From Acidobacteriota bacterium (GTDB lineage: Bacteria; Acidobacteriota; Polarisedimenticolia; J045): a stretch of DNA of 7,061 nt. The DNA is taken from assembly GCA_027064265.1 (NCBI GenBank), contig JAMOQA010000276.1, positions 1 through 7,061 of the forward strand, read 5' to 3'. The stretch's first letter is position 1; each line of letters begins with the position of its first letter. Both the position numbers and the translations under genes were made by a program. The notes under the pieces were generated by a model, which saw only the letters and a program-made list of their open reading frames with translations, had not been told where the DNA came from and ran no database searches. This document shows positions 1-5,737 of the stretch, piece by piece.

Positions 1-309
1 CAGGGTGGCCAGCTCGGCGCTCGGCTTGCGGGCCCGGTTGCCGAACCGGTCGTAGGGACGGATGCGCACCCGGTACACCCGCCCGTCCTCGAGGCCGGAG
101 AGGTAGATGCGGGGCTCCTCCCCGGCGTCGAGCACCTGGAGGAGATGTCCCCCGGCATCGAGCAGTTCCACGTCGTAGCCGGCCGTCATCTCGTCCACGG
201 CGGGCGCCCAGGTGAGGCTGAGGTTTCCCGCCCGGACCGCCGGTGCGGCGCACAGGAACGCCAGGGCGGCCAGGAGCGCGAAGGAGCGGAAGCGCGGGTT
301 CATGGGCAT
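1..309 (-). CDS. Secreted fibronectin type III domain protein (N-terminal part, runs off left edge)
   Basis: The first 103 codons of a gene that continues beyond base 1. The protein starts MPMNPRFRSF and has a clear Sec signal peptide: basic residues 6-8, a hydrophobic core at about 10-22, and likely cleavage after VRA at residue 27. A single FN3-like fold follows at about 28-103 (W at the usual first-strand position, then AGYDVELLD, then VYRVRIRPYDRFGN). The ATG at 309 is chosen because a GGAGG at 322-318 lies 8 bases before it; the in-frame ATG at 324 has no such site. The start is 14 bases past the stop of the upstream FN3/Big_5 gene, so the two are probably co-transcribed from the sigma-54 promoter at 2210-2225. 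The mature start (GNLSLTW) resembles those of the two upstream proteins. A Cys at residue 20 is not in a normal lipobox, so a lipoprotein is unlikely. Function is unknown beyond an exported Ig-like protein. Confidence 0.8.
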   Translation of the reverse strand, partial: MPMNPRFRSFALLAALAFLCAAPAVRAGNLSLTWAPAVDEMTAGYDVELLDAGGHLLQVLDAGEEPRIYLSGLEDGRVYRVRIRPYDRFGNRARKPSAELATL

Positions 310-323
310 GGCGCGGTCCTCCA

Positions 324-2153
324 TCACTCGGCCACCGCGAGGGTCTCGCCCAGCGCCTCGGCGGAGACCTCGGTGGAGAACGGGATCTTCAGCTTGCGGG
401 GCTTCCGGATCACGGCGGTCCCGCCGCCGACCTCCAGCAGGACACCGGCCTTCCCGGTCCGGACGAGCAGCTTGTACTTCCGGCCCGGGTCGAGGGGCTG
501 GGCGGGGCGGAGGACCACGGTGCGACCGTCGTCCGAGAGGCTCGGCGCGTCGGCGAGGGAGACGTTCTTCTTCCCCCGCCTGATGCGGAACACGGAGGTG
601 TTCAGGGACGCCTTGGCCACCGGGTAGTGGAACGTGATCCGGAACTCGGCGGTCACCGGCACCGCGGAGTTCTCCGCGGGGAGCTCGGACGCCGGCACCA
701 GCTCGCCACCGGCCTCCGTCTCCGGTTCGTGCCACCGGACCTCCAGGAGACCGTCCTCGGCGGTCCACCCGGGGTTCGTGCACCACTTCTCGCCGAGGAA
801 GAGATCGCCGTGCCCCGCCGCCTCGAGCCGCTTCCTGGCCTTCTTGCCCTTGATCTTCACGCAGGTCACGTACGTGGCCCCCGCCTCGAGGGGCTCGGCC
901 AGGTCCAGGACGACCGTGCGGCCACCGTTCGCGAAGCGCGGCGAACCCGGGGCGAGGCGGACGGGCTTCTTCTTCGCCCGGACCAGGAACATCCCGGCGA
1001 GCTGGTCGGCGGGGAACACCTCGGCGAGGGGGCTCATGTCCCGGTCGAAGTCGATCGTCACGCTGTCAAGGTCGAGGGGAACGCCGCTGTCCCCCGCCGC
1101 GGGGAAGCTGCCGGTGATCGAGGCGGTCCCCGAGGACGGGGAATCGCTCCCCGCGACCCGGAAACCGGTTCCCTGCTGCCAGTCCTGCTCCATCGGGTTG
1201 CCGGCGAGGTCGGTGACGCCGGCGCTGCCCCCCCGGACGTGGATGCGGTAGCGCTTCCCCTCGGCCAGGGGGTTCGCCGGGACGATCGTCACGGTCGACC
1301 CGTCCACCCGCGGCGACCCGACGTCCTGGGCGACGGCCCGGCCGTTCTCGTCGAGGAGCCGCACGGTCGCGGTGGTCACCGTGGCGGGATCGACCGGCTC
1401 GGAGAAGCGCACCAGGGGCCGCACGGTGGCGGGAACGCCCGCCGACCCGTCCGCCGGCTCGGCGCTGCGCACGGTGGGCGGCGTCTCGTCCACCGGCTTG
1501 CGGGTGACCTCGAAGGCGCGGGAGCGGGTGCCGTAGACCCGGGGGTGGTTCGCCGGGTCGGAGTACGTGAGGTCCGGGTTCTCGACGGTCAGGGCCACCC
1601 AGCCCAGGTCGGCGTCGCTCGCCGCGCTGATCGTCACCCGGATCCGCGTGCAGGACTCGACCCTGGTCTCCTTCACGACCACGCCCGGCCACGAGATCTT
1701 CACCCGCGCCGGGGGACGCGAGGGGTTGCCGTCCTCGCCCGGGTAGAAGTTCGTGCCGCTGATGGTGAAGGTCAGGGTCTCCCCCTGCTCGATGGTGGCG
1801 GGAGAGACCGACGTGATCTCCGGCCGGGGCCAGCCGACGACCCGGTTGCTGTCGGAAGGGCTCTCGAGGCCGCCGGTATCGTAGGCGCGGACGGCGAAGT
1901 ACCAGGTCGTGCAGTTGGCGAGCCCGGTGACGGTCGTGCTCGTCACGTTCCCCACGTCCTTCGAGTGGTCGTGGGACCCGGGCGTCTCGCCCCAGTAGAC
2001 CCGGTAGCCCGCCACGTCGGCGTCCGGAACGGCGTTCCAGCGCAGGGACACCGTTCCGGCGAGGGCCGGCAGCGAGAGCAGGAGCAGCAACACGACCACG
2101 GCCGGGACGGCGCCCCGGCCGGTTCCCGTGCAGGGTTTCCTCGGACGGATCAC
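324..2153 (-). CDS. Secreted multidomain protein: FN3, IPT/TIG-like and three Big_5-like domains
   Basis: A 609-residue exported protein. The start is taken as GTG at 2153, preceded by a long purine-rich ribosome binding site (2179-2161, ending GGGGAG, 7 bases before the GTG). It is followed at once by a signal peptide: basic start, hydrophobic run at 16-31, cleavage after ALA at 32. Domains in order are FN3 at about 33-111 (DADVAGYRVYWG, CTTWYFAVRAYDTGGLES), an IPT/TIG-like fold at 112-220 (TSVSPATIEQGETLTFTISG), and Big_5-like folds at 221-335 (PADGSAGV, VRFSEPVDP, YRIHV, DLAGNPM), 336-483 and 484-609 (both more diverged). The last two carry Lys/Arg-rich stretches (393-396, 435-442, 525-529). 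Residues 1-335 are paralogous to the whole 2428-3396 product; the FN3 parts are about 60% identical by eye. No catalytic motif, PEP-CTERM, LPXTG or C-terminal transmembrane segment is visible. It is likely a structural or adhesive extracellular protein, which is an inference. It has its own sigma-54 promoter and a downstream FN3 gene. Confidence 0.85.
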   Translation of the reverse strand: MIRPRKPCTGTGRGAVPAVVVLLLLLSLPALAGTVSLRWNAVPDADVAGYRVYWGETPGSHDHSKDVGNVTSTTVTGLANCTTWYFAVRAYDTGGLESPSDSNRVVGWPRPEITSVSPATIEQGETLTFTISGTNFYPGEDGNPSRPPARVKISWPGVVVKETRVESCTRIRVTISAASDADLGWVALTVENPDLTYSDPANHPRVYGTRSRAFEVTRKPVDETPPTVRSAEPADGSAGVPATVRPLVRFSEPVDPATVTTATVRLLDENGRAVAQDVGSPRVDGSTVTIVPANPLAEGKRYRIHVRGGSAGVTDLAGNPMEQDWQQGTGFRVAGSDSPSSGTASITGSFPAAGDSGVPLDLDSVTIDFDRDMSPLAEVFPADQLAGMFLVRAKKKPVRLAPGSPRFANGGRTVVLDLAEPLEAGATYVTCVKIKGKKARKRLEAAGHGDLFLGEKWCTNPGWTAEDGLLEVRWHEPETEAGGELVPASELPAENSAVPVTAEFRITFHYPVAKASLNTSVFRIRRGKKNVSLADAPSLSDDGRTVVLRPAQPLDPGRKYKLLVRTGKAGVLLEVGGGTAVIRKPRKLKIPFSTEVSAEALGETLAVAE

Positions 2154-2209
2154 GGGTCGGCTCCCCTCTCCTCCTCCCCGGCAGACAGCGGACCTCCGCT
2201 CTCCCTGAA

Positions 2210-2225
2210 GCAACCGCCGTTCCAA
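2210..2225 (-). promoter_or_regulatory. Sigma-54 (-24/-12) promoter of the 324-2153 gene and its operon
   Basis: On the minus strand TTGGAACGGCGGTTGC differs from the RpoN consensus at one position (A for C after the GG). The invariant GG (2223-2222) and GC (2211-2210) are 10 bases apart. The predicted start is near 2198 and the leader about 45 bases before the GTG at 2153. Its placement relative to the start codon is nearly the same as at the upstream paralogue, which supports both sites. Confidence 0.83.
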
Positions 2226-2227
2226 CG

Positions 2228-2252
2228 CCACCGGCCCGTTCCTGGCCGGTGG
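2228..2252. repeat. Inverted repeat next to the sigma-54 -24 element
   Basis: CCACCGGCC and GGCCGGTGG form a perfect 9-bp inverted repeat with a 7-base spacer. It ends two bases upstream of the TTGG of the -24 element. It could be a protein-binding dyad that modulates the promoter, or a transcript-end hairpin; the sequence does not decide. No counterpart was seen next to the other sigma-54 promoter. Confidence 0.45.
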
Positions 2253-2313
2253 AACAGCCTTGCTTTCTGCACCTTGCGAAAACCGGCGCAGGCCCCCCCG
2301 GCGCTCCCGGATT

Positions 2314-2329
2314 CCGCTTTCGTAATCGG
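2314..2329 (-). promoter_or_regulatory. Candidate enhancer-binding activator site, copy A
   Basis: Minus-strand CCGATTACGAAAGCGG. The core GATTACGAA (2327-2319) is shared exactly with copy B at 3574-3589 and is flanked in both by CC/CCG on the left and CGG on the right, giving an imperfect dyad. The core lies 95 bases upstream of the -24 GG, centred about 125 bases before the predicted transcription start, where sigma-54 activators normally bind. The identity of the activator is unknown. Confidence 0.5.
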
Positions 2330-2375
2330 TCTTGCAGGGCGGGTGGGCGTGCGCCGGCGGGAGCCCCCAACGCAG

Positions 2376-2405
2376 CGAGGGCGGGGACCACCGTCCCCGC
2401 CCTCG
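2376..2405 (-). terminator. Hairpin terminator candidate after the 2428-3396 gene
   Basis: A perfect 13-bp inverted repeat (CGAGGGCGGGGAC / GTCCCCGCCCTCG) with a 4-base loop, beginning 22 bases after the stop codon of the minus-strand gene. No run of T follows on either strand, so it is not a textbook intrinsic terminator. In very GC-rich genomes such strong stems often end transcripts or protect 3' ends. It separates the two paralogous transcription units. Confidence 0.6.
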
Positions 2406-2427
2406 CCCGGACGCTTCCGCGGCCCGG

Positions 2428-3396
2428 TCAGTGGACGTCGTTCCGCCGGAGCCCCGAGACCGTGCCCGGCGGGAGGTTCTCGGTGGTGAAGCCCGAGGGC
2501 TGGGTCCAGGTCGAGTCCATCGGGTTCCCCTCGCGATCCCTGACGCCGCTCTCCCCGCCGATCACCCGGATCCGGTAGCGGGTCCGCTCGGCGAGGCGGT
2601 GCGCCGGGGTGATCGTGACGGTCTTCCCGTCGGCGGAGAGGGCGGGCGACCCGCTCGCCTGGGCCACCGGGTTCCCGTCCGGGTCGAGGAGCCGGACGGT
2701 GTCCGGCGTCACCGAGGCCGGGTCGAGGGGCTCGGAGAAGAACACCTGCGGGTGCACGTCCACGTCCACGTCGGTCGCCCCGTCCGCCGGGTCGGTCCCG
2801 GTCACCGAGGGGCCCTCGGTGTCCGCGGCGTTCACGGTGAAGATCGCGACCCCCGTGCCGAAGCTGCGGTCCGGGTTGGTCACCGTCACGTTGCGGGCAC
2901 CGGTCGGGGCGTCGGCCGCGATCTCGATGTCGACGGAGAGCTCCGTGCACGAGACGTACCGCGTCGCCAGGACCGTGATTCCCTCGCCGGAAAACTCGAC
3001 GGTCGCCCCGTCGTCGAACGACTCGCCGGTCACCGACACGGTCAGCCGCTCTCCCTGGTCGCCGGAAGACGGGGAGGTCGACCGGACGACGGGCCGGGGC
3101 AGGCCGACCAGCTCGTCGGAGAAGGCGTCCGACTCCAGCCCGCCGCTGTCGTACGCCTTGACCGCGATGTAGTAGCGGGTGCAGGGGTCGAGGTCGGTCA
3201 GCGTCGTCGACGTGACGTTACCCACGTCCTTCCAGTTCGTGTAGTTCCGCGACGACGTGCCCCAGTAGACCTTGTAGCCCGCCACGTCGGCGTCGGAGAC
3301 GGGGTCCCACGCGATCGAGATCGTGCCCGCGTGGGCAACGCCCGCCGCGAGCGCGACGAGAGCGACCAGGACGACAACGGGGCGCAGGGAGCGCAT
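2428..3396 (-). CDS. Secreted FN3 - IPT/TIG-like - Big_5-like protein
   Basis: A 322-residue exported protein. The ATG at 3396 is chosen because AGGAGG (3410-3405) lies 8 bases upstream; the in-frame ATG at 3402 sits only two bases from that site. The signal peptide is MRSLRPVVVLVALVALAAGVAHA, cleaved after residue 23. FN3 spans about 24-102 (SDADVAGYKVYWG, DVGNVTSTTLTDL, YYIAVKAYDSGGLES). This FN3 type is common in surface proteins of deltaproteobacteria and relatives. An IPT/TIG-like domain at 103-192 and a Big_5-like domain at 193-322 (DPADGATDV, VFFSEPLDP, YRIRV, REGNPM) follow. Cys72 and Cys150 match Cys81 and Cys168 of the paralogue at 324-2153 and may form a disulfide. There is no membrane anchor, sorting tail or enzyme motif. 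The gene appears monocistronic, with a sigma-54 promoter at 3460-3475 and a hairpin at 2376-2405 after the stop. The role is unknown; a secreted matrix or adhesion protein is the best guess. Confidence 0.87.
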   Translation of the reverse strand: MRSLRPVVVLVALVALAAGVAHAGTISIAWDPVSDADVAGYKVYWGTSSRNYTNWKDVGNVTSTTLTDLDPCTRYYIAVKAYDSGGLESDAFSDELVGLPRPVVRSTSPSSGDQGERLTVSVTGESFDDGATVEFSGEGITVLATRYVSCTELSVDIEIAADAPTGARNVTVTNPDRSFGTGVAIFTVNAADTEGPSVTGTDPADGATDVDVDVHPQVFFSEPLDPASVTPDTVRLLDPDGNPVAQASGSPALSADGKTVTITPAHRLAERTRYRIRVIGGESGVRDREGNPMDSTWTQPSGFTTENLPPGTVSGLRRNDVH

Positions 3397-3459
3397 CGGC
3401 ATCTCCTCCTCGGGTCGGGTACCGCGCGGACGGGCACCTCCGGCTGGACGAATGGGGGG

Positions 3460-3475
3460 GCAAGGGCCGTGCCAA
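3460..3475 (-). promoter_or_regulatory. Sigma-54 (-24/-12) promoter of the 2428-3396 gene
   Basis: On the minus strand the sequence TTGGCACGGCCCTTGC matches the RpoN consensus TTGGCACG-N4-TTGC at every specified base, with the invariant GG (3473-3472) and GC (3461-3460) separated by exactly 10 bases. Transcription should start near 3448, giving a leader of about 52 bases before the ATG at 3396. Sigma-54 promoters need an ATP-dependent enhancer-binding activator, so this gene should be silent without a specific signal. Confidence 0.9.
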
Positions 3476-3573
3476 CTCGCCCGCCCGGGCGGCGCGGCCG
3501 GCTTCGAACGGAATCGAACCGGACCGCACACGGATCCGCCGACCCGGCGCCGTCCCGGGCGCAGGGGTGATGC

Positions 3574-3589
3574 CCGATTCGTAATCCGG
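3574..3589 (-). promoter_or_regulatory. Candidate enhancer-binding activator site, copy B
   Basis: Minus-strand CCGGATTACGAATCGG. It shares GATTACGAA (3586-3578) and similar GC flanks with copy A. The core lies 104 bases upstream of the -24 GG at 3473, nine bases further than copy A, close to one helical turn. It sits in the divergent intergenic region and so could also affect the cupin gene on the plus strand. Confidence 0.5.
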
Positions 3590-3679
3590 GCGGCGGCTCC
3601 CGTAGCTCGTGGACATCCGGGCCCGGCTCTGGAACACTTCCCCTCCCGGCGCGAGGCCGGGAAGACGAGGAGGACACCG

Positions 3680-4072
3680 ATGGCCGGAGACCTGCCCCTC
3701 GTGACCCCGCGGATCGTCCCCAAGCCCTGGGGACGGGAAGAGTGGCTCTACGTGGGGGACCGGGTGGTGATGAAACGGCTCGTCGTCCGGGCGGGCAGCC
3801 GGTTCTCCCTCCAGTACCACGAGCGGAAGGAGGAGGCCTGGGTCTTCGAACGGGGCCGGGCCCGGGTCCGGCTGGGAGAAGCCGAGGGAATCGTCGGGCC
3901 GGGGGACGTGATCGCCGTCCGACCGGGAACGGTGCACCGGGTCGAGGCGCTCGAGGACGTGACGTTCTTCGAAGTCAGCACGCCGGAGCTCGAGGACGTG
4001 GTCCGGCTGGAGGACGATTTCGGGCGCGCCGGCACGGGGGATACCCCGCCGGCGGGAGGAGACGAGGCGTGA
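3680..4072 (+). CDS. Stand-alone cupin, mannose-6-phosphate isomerase type II-like
   Basis: A 130-residue single-cupin protein. The start is ATG 3680, with AGGAGG at 3668-3673 six bases upstream. Residues 14-18 (PKPWG) and 39-47 (GSRFSLQYH) match the C-terminal cupin of type II phosphomannose isomerase / GDP-mannose pyrophosphorylase proteins. Cupin motif 2 is seen as GPGDVIAVRPGTVHRV at 73-88. His47 and His86 are likely metal ligands together with one of Glu48, Glu51 or Glu52; the second His of a classical HxH is absent. The C-terminal VSTPELEDVVRLEDDFGR is typical of the small stand-alone members. The expected role is interconversion of fructose-6-phosphate and mannose-6-phosphate in the cytoplasm, feeding the mutase encoded next, although stand-alone members are often not tested and may act on another sugar phosphate. 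Its stop overlaps the next start by four bases (GTGA), indicating translational coupling. Confidence 0.85.
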   Translation: MAGDLPLVTPRIVPKPWGREEWLYVGDRVVMKRLVVRAGSRFSLQYHERKEEAWVFERGRARVRLGEAEGIVGPGDVIAVRPGTVHRVEALEDVTFFEVSTPELEDVVRLEDDFGRAGTGDTPPAGGDEA

Positions 4073-5400
4073 AGGATATCCGCAAGATCTTCAAGGCGTA
4101 CGACGTCCGGGGCGCCTACCCGGACGACCTGGACGAGGGGATCGCCCGCCGGATCGGCCGGGCGACCGCCGTCTTCCTCGGGTGCCGGAACGCGCTGGTC
4201 GGCCACGACATGCGCCGCTCGGGCCCGGCCCTCGCCGGAGCGCTGATCGAGGGGCTGCGAGAACAGGGCGTGGACGTCACGTTCATCGGCCAGGCGTCGA
4301 GCCCCCTCGTCTACTTCGCGGGGAAGGACCACGAGTGCTCGGTCTCGGTGACCGCCTCCCACAACCCGCCGCCGGACAACGGGATGAAGATCTGCGCCGG
4401 CGGGGCCCTGCCGATCGGCTCCGCCAACGGGCTCCTCGAGATCGCCCGGCTGGTCGAGGAGGACCGGTTCGAGGCCGCGTCCCGGCGCGGCGAGCTCTCC
4501 GAGGACGCCCCCCGGGAGCGGTTCGTCGAGGCGTCCCTCGCCGCGCTCCACGCGGAGCGGCGGTTCAAGGTCGTCGTCGACGCGGGGAACGGGATGGGCG
4601 GACCGGACTACGCGGCCCTGGCCGCCCGGGACATCCCCTTCGAGATCGTGCCCCTCTACTTCGAGCCGGACGACACGTTCCCCCACCACGAGCCGAACCC
4701 GCTGAAGTTCGAGAACCTGCGCGACCTGCAGGCCAGGGTCCGCGAGACCGGGGCGGATCTCGGGATCGGTCTCGACGGGGACGCCGACCGCTGCTTCTTC
4801 GTCGACGAGCGGGGCGAGATCCTCCCCGCCGACCTGGTCACGGCCCTGGTCGCCCGGGACGTGCTCCGGGAGAAGCCCGGCGCGACGATTCTCTATGACC
4901 TGCGCTCGTCCCGGGTCGTCCGGGAGGAGATCGAGAAGGCCGGCGGTCGCGCCGTCGAGTGCCGGGTCGGCCACGCGTTCATCAAGAAGATGCTCCGGGA
5001 CGAGGGAGGCGTCTTCGCCGGCGAGCTCTCGGGCCACTTCTACTTCGAGGAGTCGAGCTTCGCCGAGAACACGTTCCTCGCGCTGTTCCGGGTGCTGAAC
5101 ATCCTGGACGCCGAGGGGAAGCCGCTCTCCGAGCTGGTTGCCCCCCTGCGGCGGTACCACGGTTCCGGCGAGGTGAACTCCCGGGTCGAGGACGTCCAGG
5201 CGGTCCTGCGGGAACTCGAGGCGCGGTACGCCGACGGGGAGGTCAGCCACCTCGACGGCCTCAAGGTCAGCTACCCGGACTGGTGGTTCAACGTGCGGCC
5301 CTCGAACACGGAGCCGGTCCTGCGCCTGGTCGTCGAGGCGACCACCCGGGAGCTGATGGAGCGAAAGCGCGACGAGATCCTGGCGATCATCCGGAAATAG
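4069..5400 (+). CDS. Phosphomannomutase / phosphoglucomutase
   Basis: A 443-residue cytoplasmic alpha-D-phosphohexomutase that interconverts hexose-6-phosphate and hexose-1-phosphate (mannose and/or glucose), the step before GDP-mannose or UDP-glucose synthesis. All four family signatures are present: the phosphoserine loop TASHNP at 95-100 with catalytic Ser97, the Mg-binding DGDADR at 236-241, the sugar-specificity loop GELSGH at 318-323, and the phosphate-binding loop RPSNTEP at 410-416. The N-terminus (KIFKAYDVRG) and the length agree with the ManB/AlgC-type family. The start is GTG 4069, inside the stop of the cupin gene, with GGAGGA at 4055-4060 eight bases upstream. GELSGH fits a PMM/PGM-type enzyme rather than a phosphoglucosamine mutase, but glucose versus mannose preference cannot be read from the sequence. 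It forms a coupled pair with the isomerase-type cupin. Confidence 0.95.
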   Translation: MKDIRKIFKAYDVRGAYPDDLDEGIARRIGRATAVFLGCRNALVGHDMRRSGPALAGALIEGLREQGVDVTFIGQASSPLVYFAGKDHECSVSVTASHNPPPDNGMKICAGGALPIGSANGLLEIARLVEEDRFEAASRRGELSEDAPRERFVEASLAALHAERRFKVVVDAGNGMGGPDYAALAARDIPFEIVPLYFEPDDTFPHHEPNPLKFENLRDLQARVRETGADLGIGLDGDADRCFFVDERGEILPADLVTALVARDVLREKPGATILYDLRSSRVVREEIEKAGGRAVECRVGHAFIKKMLRDEGGVFAGELSGHFYFEESSFAENTFLALFRVLNILDAEGKPLSELVAPLRRYHGSGEVNSRVEDVQAVLRELEARYADGEVSHLDGLKVSYPDWWFNVRPSNTEPVLRLVVEATTRELMERKRDEILAIIRK

Positions 5401-5473
5401 TTCGCCCCGCGATGGGGTTGCCCCTTCCGGGCCCGGGCCCCTAGGTTTGCCGGGGGGGGCGAGGAGGAGATCC
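5401..5473 (+). other. Gap between mutase and ACP genes, weak promoter candidate
   Basis: The only non-overlapping junction in the plus-strand cluster. TTGCCC (5418-5423) and TAGGTT (5442-5447) are 18 bases apart and could form a weak housekeeping promoter. A perfect 12-bp palindrome GGGCCCGGGCCC (5429-5440) lies in that spacer, and an eight-G run (5452-5459) precedes the ACP ribosome binding site. GC bias makes all of these weak evidence. Confidence 0.25.
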
Positions 5474-5737
5474 ATGCCGGGAGCGGACAGCGGCGAACTC
5501 CTGCGAACGACCGCCAGCGTCCTCGCCGAGGTCCTGCCCGACGGGCTGCCCGCGGACTGGTCCCCCGACCGTCCCCTCGTCGAGGCGGGGCTCGATTCCG
5601 TCGCCATGCTGGAACTGGTGACGGCCCTCGAATCCCGGTTCGGGATCCGGTTCGCGCCCGAGGACATGGACGCGGCGAACTTCGGCACCCTGGACGCGAT
5701 CGCCGCCCTCCTCGCGCGGAGGACCGCCGGACGATGA
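5474..5737 (+). CDS. Acyl carrier protein
   Basis: An 87-residue carrier protein. The 4'-phosphopantetheine attachment site is Ser42 in GLDSVAML (residues 39-46), followed by the usual helix ELVTALESRFGIRF. Length and helix pattern fit a free-standing ACP/PCP. The start is ATG 5474, with AGGAGG at 5462-5467 six bases upstream; a TTG at 5447 in the same frame has no supporting site. The stop overlaps the start of the adenylate-forming ligase by four bases (ATGA, 5734-5737), so the two are translationally coupled and the ligase very likely loads this carrier. It is not the housekeeping fatty-acid ACP: it lacks the acidic DSLDTVE-type core and is not beside fab genes. The pathway is unknown. In exosortase A-type polysaccharide loci an ACP and AMP ligase pair of this kind is common, which is only contextual support here. 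Confidence 0.92.
   Translation: MPGADSGELLRTTASVLAEVLPDGLPADWSPDRPLVEAGLDSVAMLELVTALESRFGIRFAPEDMDAANFGTLDAIAALLARRTAGR

Larger units (their letters stand above)
3397..3679. other. Divergent intergenic region
   Basis: It holds the sigma-54 promoter and candidate activator site for the minus-strand gene, and the ribosome binding sites on both sides. A 6-bp hairpin (CCCGGC-GCGAG-GCCGGG, 3645-3661) sits in the leader of the cupin gene. No convincing sigma-70 or sigma-54 promoter could be recognised for the plus-strand operon. Confidence 0.6.

Noticed and set aside
2154..2231. Upstream GTG at 2231 as start of the large FN3 gene
   Set aside because: It would put the signal peptide about 40 residues inside the protein and places the start upstream of the predicted transcription start. 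GTG 2153 has a strong ribosome binding site and gives a normal signal peptide.
2228..2340. Possible cyclic di-GMP (GEMM-I) riboswitch suggested by GAAA and GCAAGG-like words upstream of the 324-2153 gene
   Set aside because: The stems and conserved junction bases of the class do not line up, and the region lies upstream of the predicted transcription start.
243..2489. Long plus-strand open frame (748 codons) opposite the secreted protein genes
   Set aside because: It is antisense to a gene with a signal peptide, recognised domains and promoter. Its translation is low-complexity R/G/P-rich, as expected for a shadow frame in high-GC DNA.
324..3396. PEP-CTERM sorting signals on the secreted proteins
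   Set aside because: Neither C-terminus has the PEP motif, hydrophobic segment and basic tail.
3501..3590. tRNA-like pieces on the minus strand (GGTTCGATTCC resembling a T-arm, GGATTACGAATC resembling an Arg anticodon loop)
   Set aside because: The two pieces are about 60 bases apart, the anticodon stem has a mismatch or shifted loop, and no acceptor stem or D-arm fits. The second piece is explained better as the shared upstream element.
3631..3680. Sigma-54 promoter for the cupin gene at TGGAACAC
   Set aside because: The base pair expected to be GC ten bases after the GG is CT, so the invariant -12 element is missing.
5431..5450. Sigma-54 promoter before the ACP gene (GG ... TTTGC)
   Set aside because: The GG to GC spacing is 11 or 12 bases, not 10.
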